From positions 620,001 through 684,000 of the forward strand of contig CAXXSW010000007.1 in NCBI GenBank assembly GCA_963677625.2: 64,000 nt of DNA. The letters run 5' to 3'. The notes below the pieces were generated by a model that saw only the letters and a list, made by a program, of their open reading frames with translations, did no database searches and was not told the origin of the DNA. This document shows positions 1 to 8,645 of the stretch, one piece after another (position 1 is the stretch's first letter; every line of letters starts with the position of its first letter). This DNA is from UBA1351 sp963677625 (GTDB lineage: Bacteria > Bacillota > Clostridia > Lachnospirales > Vallitaleaceae). The position numbers were made by a program, and so were the translations under genes.

Positions 1-50
1 TACTTGCCATCTTTGTTATAAGAATGTTTTAAGCCTTTAACTTTTATCAT
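1..50 (-). CDS. ABC transporter ATP-binding protein, N-terminal fragment
   Basis: The first 16 codons of a gene that runs off the left edge read MIKVKGLKHSYNKDGK, the usual opening strand of an ABC ATPase just before the Walker A region. A strong AGGAGG lies about 7 bases upstream of the ATG at 48-50. It lies downstream of the permease gene ending at 185, with a 134-base gap, so it may have its own promoter. No Walker motif is inside the window, so the family call rests on the N-terminal pattern only. Confidence 0.55.
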   Translation of the reverse strand, partial: MIKVKGLKHSYNKDGK

Positions 51-184
51 CTTATGCCTCCTTATCATAGGGAATCACACTTTACTTGCTTCTTTCGATT
101 AATAAGTTCAGAAAGAACAAATGAATCATAGAATCAATGTACTAGAATTAATATATTAACATCAACTTTCTATAACATTAATTC

Positions 185-979
185 TTATATATGTAAATCC
201 CTTCTGGGATATACAAGGTAAGTTATCATTAATGATACAATAACAATGCCTAATGAAATAAACACATATATGGGGTCAAGTTCCAGTTCTCTCAAATAAA
301 CGGATGGTTCAAAATACTTGAAGGGAGTTATATATTTTAGATTCTCCAAGTCCTCCTTAAAACCAATAGCTATACTGACAAAATAGAGAAGCATGAGAAG
401 TCCCATGGAGTATGAGCCTGATCTCTTATACCTCCTCATAACCGAGGATAAAAGCATCCCTATACTCATAAATATCATCATAATAATAAACTGGCTGGCA
501 AACATAAGCCACATAAAGGTATTGAAGCTAGCCATCTTGTCATACTGGATTGTTACTCCATAAAGTTGGACAATCATGGATACGTCCATAGCCAAACATA
601 GAATAATCCCAGCAATCAGCTTTGATGTAATAGCTCTATATCTTGAAATTGGTAATGTCATAAAAAACTCTGCTGTTTTATCTCTCTCTTCTTTTGCAAT
701 TATAGAACTACCAAGAAGACCAGCGTAAATACCTAGTAGTAAGATAAAATAAACACTGGCAATAGAGAAGAATCCACTGACAGTTGTCAGATTGGCTGCA
801 CTCATAGAAAATGCATCCAATAGCTGTTGGGGCATCATCTCAATCACCTCAGCCATATCTGGATTATCATAATAAGCTGAAAATTCTGATGTCATGGAAA
901 TGATAAAAAGAAATATACATACATTCCAGATTATGAATGCTTTTAAGTGAGCTTTAAGTTCTCTTTTCACTATATTCAT
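185..979 (-). CDS. ABC-2 type transporter permease
   Basis: This 264-residue membrane protein has about six hydrophobic segments: one at residues 15-30, a cluster from 70 to 205, and one near 240-258. The ABC-2 motif EERDKTAEFFMTLPISR lies around residue 100. It ends in YPRRDLHI, closely resembling the end of the next permease (FNRRNIHSL), so the two are probably paralogues forming a heterodimeric pore. It is the last gene of the TetR-ATPase-permease-permease operon, 20 bases after its partner, with AGGAGG before the ATG. Substrate is unknown; TetR control suggests export of a drug, lipid or peptide, which is inference. Confidence 0.85.
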   Translation of the reverse strand: MNIVKRELKAHLKAFIIWNVCIFLFIISMTSEFSAYYDNPDMAEVIEMMPQQLLDAFSMSAANLTTVSGFFSIASVYFILLLGIYAGLLGSSIIAKEERDKTAEFFMTLPISRYRAITSKLIAGIILCLAMDVSMIVQLYGVTIQYDKMASFNTFMWLMFASQFIIMMIFMSIGMLLSSVMRRYKRSGSYSMGLLMLLYFVSIAIGFKEDLENLKYITPFKYFEPSVYLRELELDPIYVFISLGIVIVSLMITYLVYPRRDLHI

Positions 980-999
980 AGGTCACCTCCTGGGCATAA

Positions 1000-1803
1000 C
1001 TATAGGGAATGGATATTGCGCCGGTTAAAAAGAAAATAGGTTCCGACCACGGATACGAGTATCAGACCTATACTGATCAGGACTACTGACCAGTGAAGTT
1101 CTCCATTACCAAGAATATATCCTGGTTCGAAATGATAAAAAGGCGAAATAATACCTAGAGTATTACTATCTAAAATCCCAGCTACTGCATTCAACATATA
1201 AGTCCCGAAAGCCACCGCTACTGAAAAACTAAGAACACTACGTACTTTTTTCAAAGAAACAGATATCAACATTGAAAAAGTCATAAAGACCAGTTGAAAA
1301 TAAAAGTTACTAAGTAAAAGTAAAATAACTTCCTTCATTTCATAGGGTTTGCCGTCATTAAAAAGCTGGAGTGACAAAATTGTTCCGAACCAAGTTGCCA
1401 CATTCGTTATAAAAAGAGCTGTATATGCTGCAAGAAATTTAGTCATTAAAACCCTATTTCTTGAAACAGGTTTACTCATAAGAAAGTCTGCTGTCAATTC
1501 CCTTTCCTCCACGGACAGAAAAGAAAAACCATAATTACAGGCTTGAATAGCTAAACATAGTTGGATAAAGGTATAAACGAAAACCAAAAATCCAGGCACA
1601 GTCGCCAAAGACAAACCACTTGCCATACCAAAGGCATTTAAAAGTTCTTGAGGATAGTTCTCCAACATCTTATCCATAAGTGCTACATTAGAACCGAAGG
1701 TAGGATAAAAAGACATAAATATAATCAATAAGGCTATAATGGTTAAGGACCAAGCCAAAACCGATTTTAGGTAGGATTTCGCTTCATAAATATATATATT
1801 CAT
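1000..1803 (-). CDS. ABC-2 type transporter permease
   Basis: A 267-residue permease with about six membrane segments and the ABC-2 signature VEERELTADFLMSKPVSRNRV near residue 100, aligned with the same motif in the downstream permease. AGGTGATGGA precedes the ATG, and the gene starts only 8 bases after the ATPase gene, so translation is probably coupled. With the ATPase and the second permease it would form an exporter with two different membrane subunits. Function beyond membrane export is not visible from the sequence. Confidence 0.85.
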   Translation of the reverse strand: MNIYIYEAKSYLKSVLAWSLTIIALLIIFMSFYPTFGSNVALMDKMLENYPQELLNAFGMASGLSLATVPGFLVFVYTFIQLCLAIQACNYGFSFLSVEERELTADFLMSKPVSRNRVLMTKFLAAYTALFITNVATWFGTILSLQLFNDGKPYEMKEVILLLLSNFYFQLVFMTFSMLISVSLKKVRSVLSFSVAVAFGTYMLNAVAGILDSNTLGIISPFYHFEPGYILGNGELHWSVVLISIGLILVSVVGTYFLFNRRNIHSL

Positions 1804-1811
1804 TCCATCAC

Positions 1812-2684
1812 CTACTTATAATAGTGAATAAAGATTTCTTCCAAGGTTGGTTCTTCAATCAAAACATCCTTAACCTCTTTAGAACTTATCACTTTTGTCA
1901 TCCTATTAATATCACCCTTAAAGTAAAACTTCAGTTCATTCTGATTCAACTTAAACTCTGTACAACCCTCCATAGCAAAGTCACCTTCATGGATATTTTG
2001 ACCTCGAATGGTTATTTTCTTATAATTATCTTCTCTTAGAGTTGCAATCTCTTCAACCCGAACTATTGAACCATCTTTAATGATAGCAACCCGATGACAA
2101 AGCTGTTGTACTTCAGCAAGAATATGAGAAGAAAAGAATATAGTCGCTCCCTTTTTATTCTCCTCAGCAATAATGTCAAAAAATTTCTGTTGCATTAAAG
2201 GATCTAACCCACTGGTAGGCTCATCCAAAATAATGAGCTTTGGTGAATGTAAAAGACCTTGGACAATACCAACCTTTTTTTTATTGCCATAGGATAAATC
2301 TTCAATTCTCCTTGAAAGATCCAATTCCATAATTTCAGATAATTCCTTAATTTTCTTGCTACAATCTTTCTTATAAAAACTTGCTGAATAATTGAGAAGA
2401 TCCTTAACTCTCATCTTGTCATAGTAGAAAACTTCTGAAGGCAGGTAACCTATATCTTTACGAATTTCCGGTCCATATTTAATGCAATCTTTACCAAAAA
2501 TTTCAGCCGATCCACTAGTTGGGAAAATCAAACCCAATAAGGTTCTAATTGTGGTAGACTTTCCGGCTCCATTAGGTCCAATAAAGCCAAATATCTCTCC
2601 TTCATCAATGGAGAAACTCACATCTTCAATGCCCTTGACCTTTCCGTAGTATTTAGTCAATTTTTTAATCTCTACTACACTCAT
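1812..2684 (-). CDS. ABC transporter ATP-binding protein (ABC-2 exporter type)
   Basis: The ATPase subunit has Walker A (GPNGAGKST), a signature region reading DLSYGNKKKVGIVQGLL in place of canonical LSGGQ, Walker B (KLIILDEPTSGLDP) and a switch histidine (FFSSHIL). The C-terminal extension of about 80 residues is usual in CcmA/NatA-type exporter ATPases. The open frame extends 11 codons further upstream, but AGGAGG at 2691-2696 is spaced 6 bases from the ATG at 2684, giving MSVVEIKKLTKYYG as the N-terminus. It powers the two permeases encoded just downstream and follows the tetR gene by 33 bases. Substrate unknown. Confidence 0.9.
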   Translation of the reverse strand: MSVVEIKKLTKYYGKVKGIEDVSFSIDEGEIFGFIGPNGAGKSTTIRTLLGLIFPTSGSAEIFGKDCIKYGPEIRKDIGYLPSEVFYYDKMRVKDLLNYSASFYKKDCSKKIKELSEIMELDLSRRIEDLSYGNKKKVGIVQGLLHSPKLIILDEPTSGLDPLMQQKFFDIIAEENKKGATIFFSSHILAEVQQLCHRVAIIKDGSIVRVEEIATLREDNYKKITIRGQNIHEGDFAMEGCTEFKLNQNELKFYFKGDINRMTKVISSKEVKDVLIEEPTLEEIFIHYYK

Positions 2685-2717
2685 CTCATACCTCCTGGAA
2701 TAATCCCTAGTCGTCAC

Positions 2718-3329
2718 TTACTTATAAAAGTTTGTCTTTAACATATCTAAATACTGCTCTAGTTCTTTTTTAAAATGATCGACATCTAGTTTGCCTGTAG
2801 ATCGCCATACAACAAGCATACTTTCAGCAAACTTCTCAACAGTCCATTGGGTTATATTCAAAGCTCTTTGAATTTCTACTCCCTCTTTGAAGAGACCGTA
2901 ATCTACATTCTCTTGATAAAATCGCTGATAAAAATTCGGAACCATATCTTCAGCGATCTTCTTAAGTTCGTCAAAGGTTTTACTAGCATACAAACCTTTT
3001 GAGAATTCAAGAAGACCCGGATATTTCAAAAACAACTTAAGTTTATACTCTGTAACTCCAGCAATCCTGGCTAGTAAATCACCATTCTCAAAATCAACAT
3101 GGTCCAGGACATCTTTCATGGTCCTGTTCAGCAAGAAATTCACCATATAATCGTAAATAGCTTGCTTATTAGTGAAATAATGGTACAAAAGTCCTTTTGA
3201 GATACCAGCTTCCTTTACAATGACATTAGTCGAAGCTTTTTCAAAGGAATTCGTTCCAAATTCTTTCATAGCTGCGTTAATAAGGGCCATCCTCTTCTCA
3301 GGGTCCATTTTTTCTAATATATCTTCCAC
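2718..3329 (-). CDS. TetR/AcrR family transcriptional regulator
   Basis: A 203-residue protein with an N-terminal TetR helix-turn-helix: INAAMKEFGTNSFEKASTNVIVKEAGISKGLLYHYFTNKQAIYDY, residues about 17-61. The C-terminal ligand-binding half is divergent. The start is a GTG preceded by AGAGGAG at a spacing of about 10 bases; no in-frame ATG is better placed. It is the first gene of the operon with the ABC exporter. Four operator-like repeats of the form TGACC-N5-GGTCA overlap and follow its promoter at 3463-3546, so it very likely represses its own operon and responds to a small molecule the exporter handles. Confidence 0.9.
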   Translation of the reverse strand: MEDILEKMDPEKRMALINAAMKEFGTNSFEKASTNVIVKEAGISKGLLYHYFTNKQAIYDYMVNFLLNRTMKDVLDHVDFENGDLLARIAGVTEYKLKLFLKYPGLLEFSKGLYASKTFDELKKIAEDMVPNFYQRFYQENVDYGLFKEGVEIQRALNITQWTVEKFAESMLVVWRSTGKLDVDHFKKELEQYLDMLKTNFYK

Positions 3330-3462
3330 TATTCTTCATCTCCTCTTACAGCCTGTCTCTAATCTTATAAGCTAAGAGTCTTAATGGTTTATCTTCTGCT
3401 TATGTATTCACAAGAGATACTCTTAGCAATTTGGTGTGTACTTGCCCTAACATCAAATCAAT

Positions 3463-3545
3463 TGACCAGACAAGTCACTGACCGATTGAGTCACTGACCA
3501 GATAGGTCTATAAATTCATTATACTCCCACTGACCAAATTGGTCA
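3463..3545. promoter_or_regulatory. four TetR-type operators, TGACC-N5-GGTCA
   Basis: Four 15-bp dyads fit TGACC-N5-(G/A)GTC(A/T), at 3463-3477, 3479-3493, 3495-3509 and 3531-3545. The first three are spaced exactly 16 bases apart and lie just downstream of the predicted transcription start. The fourth, TGACCAAATTGGTCA, is the most symmetric and overlaps the -35 box and spacer. Placement fits steric repression by the TetR protein of the same operon; binding itself is inferred. Confidence 0.8.
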
Positions 3546-3546
3546 A
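3518..3546 (-). promoter_or_regulatory. sigma-A promoter of the TetR-ABC operon
   Basis: On the minus strand a TTGACC -35 box (3541-3546) and a perfect TATAAT -10 box (3518-3523) are separated by exactly 17 bases. Transcription would start near 3511 and run into the tetR gene. The -35 box is part of an operator palindrome. Confidence 0.85.
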
Positions 3547-3690
3547 TCAATTTTCTATTTATACGATTTATTATACAATAATACTTTAATTACCATTTGC
3601 ATCGCCTTAAATCCCTCCAATTTCTCTAGAAATATCAGATTATCCAATATTTGCATCAAATTTTTCAAGTTCTCCAAGATAAAACCACTA

Positions 3691-3696
3691 TATAAT
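3691..3696 (+). promoter_or_regulatory. probable -10 box of the fructose-type PTS operon
   Basis: A perfect TATAAT lies 70 bases before the EIIA start, but no good -35 box is found 16-18 bases upstream, which suggests dependence on an activator. A dyad TGTGC-N8-GCACA at 3726-3743 lies between it and the start codon and could be an operator. Confidence 0.4.
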
Positions 3697-3765
3697 GAGG
3701 GCAAGACATCAAATTCAATCACTTTTGTGCAAAATCACGCACATCATACCAGGAAAGGAGAACAA

Positions 3766-4215
3766 ATGATTATTGATACAAGCCTGGTGAAATTAAACCT
3801 AGATGCAAAAAGTAAAGAGGATGCTTTAGAAGCTTTAGCCACTCTTGCAGCGGACAACAATAAAATTAATGACCAAGAATCCTACATTAAAGCAGTACTT
3901 AAAAGAGAAGAAGAATTTTCTACAGCAGTAGGTTTTGGTGTTGCCATTCCTCATGGAAAATCTGATGCCGTCAACGAGCCCTTCTTTATGTTTGCCACTG
4001 TTGACAGCATAGATTGGAATGCTATGGATGGCAATCCAGTTGACATGGTATTTCTCATTGGTGTACCGACCAGCGATGCTGGCTCCACCCACTTAAAAAT
4101 ACTAGCAGCCTTGTCACGCAAACTTATGAAAGCACCTTTTAGAGAAGCCCTTCGAGGAGCAAACACACCTGAAGAAGTCATAAGAGTTTTGGAAGAAAAT
4201 GAATTAGGTTTATAA
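3766..4215 (+). CDS. PTS fructose-family EIIA component
   Basis: This 149-residue EIIA of the fructose/mannitol (PTS_EIIA_2) family accepts phosphate from HPr and passes it to the EIIB domain encoded next. The phosphorylation site is His63 in GFGVAIPHGKSD. The open frame begins 13 codons earlier, but AAAGGAG at 3755-3761 places the start at the ATG at 3766 (MIIDTSLVKL). EIIBC follows after 50 bases on the same strand. This is one of the few plus-strand genes here. No fruK or DeoR-type fruR is adjacent, so the transported sugar could be fructose or another ketose or mannosyl compound. Confidence 0.88.
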   Translation: MIIDTSLVKLNLDAKSKEDALEALATLAADNNKINDQESYIKAVLKREEEFSTAVGFGVAIPHGKSDAVNEPFFMFATVDSIDWNAMDGNPVDMVFLIGVPTSDAGSTHLKILAALSRKLMKAPFREALRGANTPEEVIRVLEENELGL

Positions 4216-4265
4216 AGTTGATGAATCTTCATCACACTAAATTATAAGTTATAAGAGGAGGCATT

Positions 4266-5645
4266 ATGAAAATTTTAGCAGTAACAGCTTGTCCTACAGG
4301 TATTGCTCATACTTACATGGCAGCAGAAGCCATTGAAGAAGCTGCAAAAGCCAAAGGATATGAAGTCAAAGTTGAAACAAGAGGTTCCGTTGGGGTAGAA
4401 AACGAATTAACAGCAGAGGATATCGCCAGTGCAGATGCAATCGTTCTTGCGGTAGACACTAACGTTCCAATGGAGAGATTTGCAGGTAAGAAATTAGTTT
4501 CAGTTGGGGTAGCTGAAGCACTTCAAAAATCTAGTGAACTCATCGAACAAGCTTTAAAAGCACCAGTATATAGTGCTGGCAATCTTGCTGATGAAGTTGC
4601 TGATCTTAAAGCAAAAAGAAGCGCTGATAGAAAAGGTGCTTATAAACACTTAATGAATGGTGTATCATTTATGATTCCATTCGTTGTAGCAGGCGGTATT
4701 CTTATCGCACTTAGTTTCCTTGTTGACAGCCTTATGGGTGGCTGGGATGCAACTTATGCCAGCGATACACTTTCAGGTGTTCTAATGAATATTGGCGGCA
4801 GTTCAGGCGCCTTCGGTCTTATGATTCCAATCCTTGCCGGTTATATCGCTTATTCAATAGCTGACAGACCTGGTCTCGCCGTTGGTATGATTGGTGGTGC
4901 TATTGCAACTCAAATCAACGCAGGTTTCCTTGGTGCAATTGTAGCCGGTTTCTTAGCTGGTTATGTTGTAAATGCTATCAAAAAATATATTAAGTTACCA
5001 AAAACCCTACAGGGTATTATGCCTGTTCTAGTTATCCCAGTACTTGGTACATTGATTGTTGGTCTTCTACTATTCTATGTAATCGGTGGTCCTGTGGCAG
5101 CTATTAATACGGGTATGAATGACTTCCTTATGAGTATGCAAGGTGGTTCAGCAGCAGTTCTTGGTCTTATTCTTGGATTAATGATGGCCTTTGATATGGG
5201 TGGTCCGGTTAATAAGGCTGCATACGCTTTTGGTACTGGTACCTTAGCAGCAGGTTCAGGTTCCATGATAATGGCTGCTGTTATGGCAGCAGGTATGGTT
5301 CCTCCAATCGGTTTAGCCCTTGCTACATTTGTATTCAAAAATAAATTTACTCAAGCCGAAAGAGAATCAGGAAAATCCGCTCTCGTTCTTGGTATCTCCT
5401 TTATCACTGAAGGTGCTATACCATTCGCAGCAGCTGATCCACTTAGAGTTATACCTTCAATCATGATTGGTTCTGGTATTACTGGTGCTTTATCCATGAT
5501 TTTCAAAGCTACACTAAGTGTCCCTCATGGCGGTATCTTCGTCTTCTTCGCTGTAGAGCATATCGCCCTATATGCAATGGCAATTCTTATTGGATCTGTC
5601 GTGACAGCAGCACTTGTTGGCTTTATTAAAAAAACAGTTGAATAA
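4266..5645 (+). CDS. fruA: PTS fructose-family EIIBC permease
   Basis: A fused EIIBC protein of 459 residues. The EIIB domain (residues 1 to about 100) opens with MKILAVTACPTGIAHTYMAAE and carries the phosphorylated Cys9. A linker near 110-130 leads to a hydrophobic EIIC domain with 8-9 membrane segments and conserved PTS motifs such as GGPVNKAAYAFG and ITEGAIPFAAADP. It imports and phosphorylates the sugar. Bacillus FruA is a single EIIABC chain; here EIIA is separate. AGAGGAGGCATT precedes the ATG. The 1-phosphofructokinase expected for fructose use is not in the window. The gene ends at a clear terminator. Confidence 0.9.
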   Translation: MKILAVTACPTGIAHTYMAAEAIEEAAKAKGYEVKVETRGSVGVENELTAEDIASADAIVLAVDTNVPMERFAGKKLVSVGVAEALQKSSELIEQALKAPVYSAGNLADEVADLKAKRSADRKGAYKHLMNGVSFMIPFVVAGGILIALSFLVDSLMGGWDATYASDTLSGVLMNIGGSSGAFGLMIPILAGYIAYSIADRPGLAVGMIGGAIATQINAGFLGAIVAGFLAGYVVNAIKKYIKLPKTLQGIMPVLVIPVLGTLIVGLLLFYVIGGPVAAINTGMNDFLMSMQGGSAAVLGLILGLMMAFDMGGPVNKAAYAFGTGTLAAGSGSMIMAAVMAAGMVPPIGLALATFVFKNKFTQAERESGKSALVLGISFITEGAIPFAAADPLRVIPSIMIGSGITGALSMIFKATLSVPHGGIFVFFAVEHIALYAMAILIGSVVTAALVGFIKKTVE

Positions 5646-5672
5646 AGCAGATCCTTTATTACACAAATAATT

Positions 5673-5713
5673 AAACACCCATGAATAGCTCTTTAGCTTA
5701 TTCATGGGTGTTT
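5673..5713. terminator. intrinsic terminator after the fructose-type PTS
   Basis: A 15-bp perfect stem (5673-5687 pairing with 5699-5713, AACACCCATGAATA arm) encloses a short loop, with a run of T on the plus strand. It lies between convergent genes and can serve both strands, though the T-run on the minus side is weaker. Confidence 0.85.
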
Positions 5714-5762
5714 TGTATTTTTAACATGTGATTATGACTCCGCTATGTAGTCCCAATCTCTT

Positions 5763-6404
5763 TTATATATGCTTAATTTCCACAAAAACTTCCGGTTCAA
5801 GACTACCTTTCAACAAATGAAGATGTTTCCTTCCCCTATAGGAAAAATCTGAAGGCATATAGGCATTAATAGGCTTTTTGTCGTCAATCCAACCTAATTT
5901 GTAATACATCTCAGCAACAAATTCACTACAGAAAAACTTATCTAAGGGGATGGATTTCCTAAAAATCCTTCCCAAGACAACATCCCAAATCATTTGCCAA
6001 AATGATGGATCTTCAATACCGTGATAAGTCTTGTTTAAGGCGAGAACCTTATCATTTAAACTCGTGTCTCTATCCATATTCAACTTACGGTAACCAAAGT
6101 TTGCAGCTTCATACTTTTTCAACTCATCACCATAATGCTCCATCCGCTCTCTTAAGCTTACCAGTTTGACACCTGGTTTTTGGTCATGAAATACTGCATC
6201 CGGAATATTGGTTAGTGATGTGGCTTCCCATATTAAAGGTTCAGGATTATCATCCAGTTTAACAATAATGCCAACATGGGACCATTCACTTAATTCCAAC
6301 AATTCGATAAATTTGCTTCCCGAATATTGTCCATTAAACAACATTATATCACCGGTTTTCATACCTGGGGCTAGTTTTTCAAAATCCACTTTTGTTTTTT
6401 TCAT
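5763..6404 (-). CDS. permuted papain-like (YiiX/NlpC-superfamily) enzyme
   Basis: This 213-residue soluble protein shows the circularly permuted NlpC/P60-like pattern. An early GDIMLF strand is followed by a catalytic-type histidine in WSHVGI (residue about 43), and a late helix FFCSEFVAEMYYKLG holds the probable nucleophile cysteine (residue about 158). Such proteins act as thiol hydrolases or acyltransferases on amide or ester bonds in peptides or lipids. No signal peptide is seen. Its ATG overlaps the stop of the diguanylate cyclase gene by 4 bases (ATGA), so the two are co-translated. Substrate unknown; the coupling suggests a role in a cyclic di-GMP response, which is inference. Confidence 0.7.
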   Translation of the reverse strand: MKKTKVDFEKLAPGMKTGDIMLFNGQYSGSKFIELLELSEWSHVGIIVKLDDNPEPLIWEATSLTNIPDAVFHDQKPGVKLVSLRERMEHYGDELKKYEAANFGYRKLNMDRDTSLNDKVLALNKTYHGIEDPSFWQMIWDVVLGRIFRKSIPLDKFFCSEFVAEMYYKLGWIDDKKPINAYMPSDFSYRGRKHLHLLKGSLEPEVFVEIKHI

Positions 6405-7507
6405 AGATTGACCACCTCATAACTTTCCACTTTTATATTATTCTTACCTGACCTTTTCACATCATACATAAAGGCATCAGCCCGTTCAAATAATTTTTCA
6501 CTACTTTCACCATTCCAAACTGCAACTCCACAGGAAAAAGACAGTTGGCAAACTTCGAAATCCAACTTATTCACTTCTTCCTGAATCCTTTCCATAACCC
6601 TTCGAACTACTTGTCCATCACAATCACTAAATACAATGACAAATTCATCACCACCATAACGGCCAACCATATCTTCCTGGCGTACATTGCTTTGTATTTT
6701 TGACGCAATTTGTTTTAGCACTTCATCACCATAAAGATGACCATAATGGTCATTGATTTCCTTAAAATGATCTAAGTCAAGAATTCCCAGGTATACCTGT
6801 TTACCGTGGCCCTTGTTCTCATCAATTAATTCTCTTAGGTGCTTATAAATGGTTCGTTTATTATAAAGGCCTGTAAGATCATCCTTCTCTGAAAGAATTT
6901 TCAATTGCATATTGATCTGGTTAGCTTTTAATTTATCTTCGTAGGTCTTAAGGCTATAGTTGTAAAACATATTAGATATAAGAAAAGCTAATATGTTAAT
7001 AAAAGCGGCATTAAACATGTGAGAGAAAAGATAATTAGGGTTTTTCTGGTAGAAAGGCATACCAATTGCAAAAGCAACAAAGTTAAGAATTAGAATCATC
7101 GCTACATACTTAGGCTTCATTCGGTTTCCGGCAATTGTAGCCATAAGAACCATCATATATATTGAAATGTCATTTGTAATGGCTTGGGCTGCAAAGGTAT
7201 TTAGAATAGCCATAAAAATCATTACAAAAACCGAAAAAGAAATAATTAGTGTAGAATAAACTACTGCATACTGGGCCTCCTTTTTTATCTGCTCTAAAAG
7301 AAAGATAACAATAAGTCCTGCCGCAATAATAGCAAACTTGGTAATGATTAACTGGCTGCCATAAATAGAATTTTCTTTTAGTAAGTAAATCACCGCTTGT
7401 AGGGTGACGACAAGTAAAACTAGTGCACAAATAAACTGCAGACGTTTAGCATTTTCAAGATTTAAGGTTCTACTAAATTCCTTCTGATGCTCTTCGTTAT
7501 GATCCAT
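6401..7507 (-). CDS. membrane diguanylate cyclase (GGDEF domain)
   Basis: It makes cyclic di-GMP from two GTP. About five to six membrane helices (residues 25-190) precede a short coiled region and a C-terminal GGDEF domain with an intact active site, GRYGGDEF (residues 285-289). An inhibitory I-site RQED lies exactly five residues before it, so product inhibition is expected. The open frame can be extended 30 codons to a TTG, but GAGGTAGGAAGA just before the ATG at 7507 supports the shorter 368-residue form. No EAL or HD-GYP domain is present. It lies 154 bases downstream of the sugar-sensing module and overlaps the papain-like gene by 4 bases. Confidence 0.85.
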   Translation of the reverse strand: MDHNEEHQKEFSRTLNLENAKRLQFICALVLLVVTLQAVIYLLKENSIYGSQLIITKFAIIAAGLIVIFLLEQIKKEAQYAVVYSTLIISFSVFVMIFMAILNTFAAQAITNDISIYMMVLMATIAGNRMKPKYVAMILILNFVAFAIGMPFYQKNPNYLFSHMFNAAFINILAFLISNMFYNYSLKTYEDKLKANQINMQLKILSEKDDLTGLYNKRTIYKHLRELIDENKGHGKQVYLGILDLDHFKEINDHYGHLYGDEVLKQIASKIQSNVRQEDMVGRYGGDEFVIVFSDCDGQVVRRVMERIQEEVNKLDFEVCQLSFSCGVAVWNGESSEKLFERADAFMYDVKRSGKNNIKVESYEVVNL

Positions 7508-7661
7508 TCTTCCTACCTCATATTTTTCACTCACCGCGTCATCAAAATAATAAGACCAATCACCGATCAACTTAAGAGATTCCCAGTGTAATTCCAATAT
7601 TAACCACTCTTATTATTTTACCACGCCAGGCCATATATTAAAAGTAAACAGTCATAAACAT

Positions 7662-8645
7662 TTATTCTAAGAAAGGTATAATAAATTTTTGATTTTCTTC
7701 ATCAAACATATTTTTTTTGCTGACCAAAACAACATCCACATCAATAAAATCAGTCCCATTACCACCATTGGCTAAACGATTGGCTTCATAAACGCTAAGA
7801 TAGCCCATATTAAAAGGTCTTTGAACAATAATGGCTTTCACTATATCCTTTTCAATATAGGAGGCCGCTTCTTCAGAAATATCGAACCCAACAATATTCA
7901 CTCTTTCACCTAGATCAAGGTCTTCAATCGCTTTTGCAATTCCAATTAAAGTTGCCTCATTAGTCGCAAAAAGTCCTGTGATTTCCGGATGAAGTTTCAT
8001 CATTTCAACCGCCTTCTCATATGCAATGTCAGAGTCATTCGAGGAATAAAAGATTTTATCAAGAACTTCTATCTCACTAAAAGCTCCCATACCTTCAATA
8101 AATCCATTTTCCCTATCAATGGCTGAAGTTGCACCCTCCAAATGAGAAATAATACCAACTGTACCTTCTTCGCCCATATATTTTGCCAATTCTTTAGCCA
8201 ACATGTTTGCTGCTGCCACATTGTCAGTTGCAATGAAACTATGGGCGTTTTCAACATTGACATCTGAATCTACAGTCAAAAACGGAATCTTCTTGTCCAT
8301 AACCTCTTTGGCTACCTCAGCTAGGGCATTGTAATCACTAGCAGCAAGAATAATTGCCATTGGGTCTTCATCTATACCATCTCTAACTAAATCTATCTGA
8401 TCGTCCAGATCAAGCTCTCGCTCTGGTCCTACAAAGACGATGTTTGCTCCAATCTCATCGGCAGCTACTTTTACTCCACGTTCGACACTGTGCCAAAAGG
8501 TAGAATTTTCTGAACTTGTCTTTGATACAAAATAGATAACATCATTGTCCCCTCTCTGATTAAGGCTAATCAGCAACACAATTAAGGCAACTGACAAAAG
8601 ACCTCCTAAGCCAATAAGAAAGGCAGATAATTTATTTTTTTTCAT
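7662..8645 (-). CDS. membrane-anchored sugar-binding protein (RbsB/XylF-like), accessory sensor
   Basis: A periplasmic-binding-protein-like domain of the type 1 (ribose/galactose) family follows a single N-terminal membrane helix (residues 5-25) with no lipobox cysteine, so the protein stays anchored outside the cell. Typical stretches are FWHSVERGVKVAADEIG, IILAASDYNALAEVA, and GLFATNEATLIGIAKAIEDL. AAGGAGG with 6-base spacing fixes the ATG at 8645, inside the end of the kinase gene (14-base overlap). No transporter subunits are nearby. By analogy with XylFII-LytS in solvent-producing clostridia, it probably presents bound sugar to the kinase encoded immediately upstream; the ligand is not known. 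Confidence 0.8.
   Translation of the reverse strand: MKKNKLSAFLIGLGGLLSVALIVLLISLNQRGDNDVIYFVSKTSSENSTFWHSVERGVKVAADEIGANIVFVGPERELDLDDQIDLVRDGIDEDPMAIILAASDYNALAEVAKEVMDKKIPFLTVDSDVNVENAHSFIATDNVAAANMLAKELAKYMGEEGTVGIISHLEGATSAIDRENGFIEGMGAFSEIEVLDKIFYSSNDSDIAYEKAVEMMKLHPEITGLFATNEATLIGIAKAIEDLDLGERVNIVGFDISEEAASYIEKDIVKAIIVQRPFNMGYLSVYEANRLANGGNGTDFIDVDVVLVSKKNMFDEENQKFIIPFLE

Noticed and set aside
2685..2717. Eleven extra N-terminal codons for the exporter ATPase
   Set aside because: They precede the AGGAGG site and do not match the ABC fold; the ATG at 2684 is well placed.
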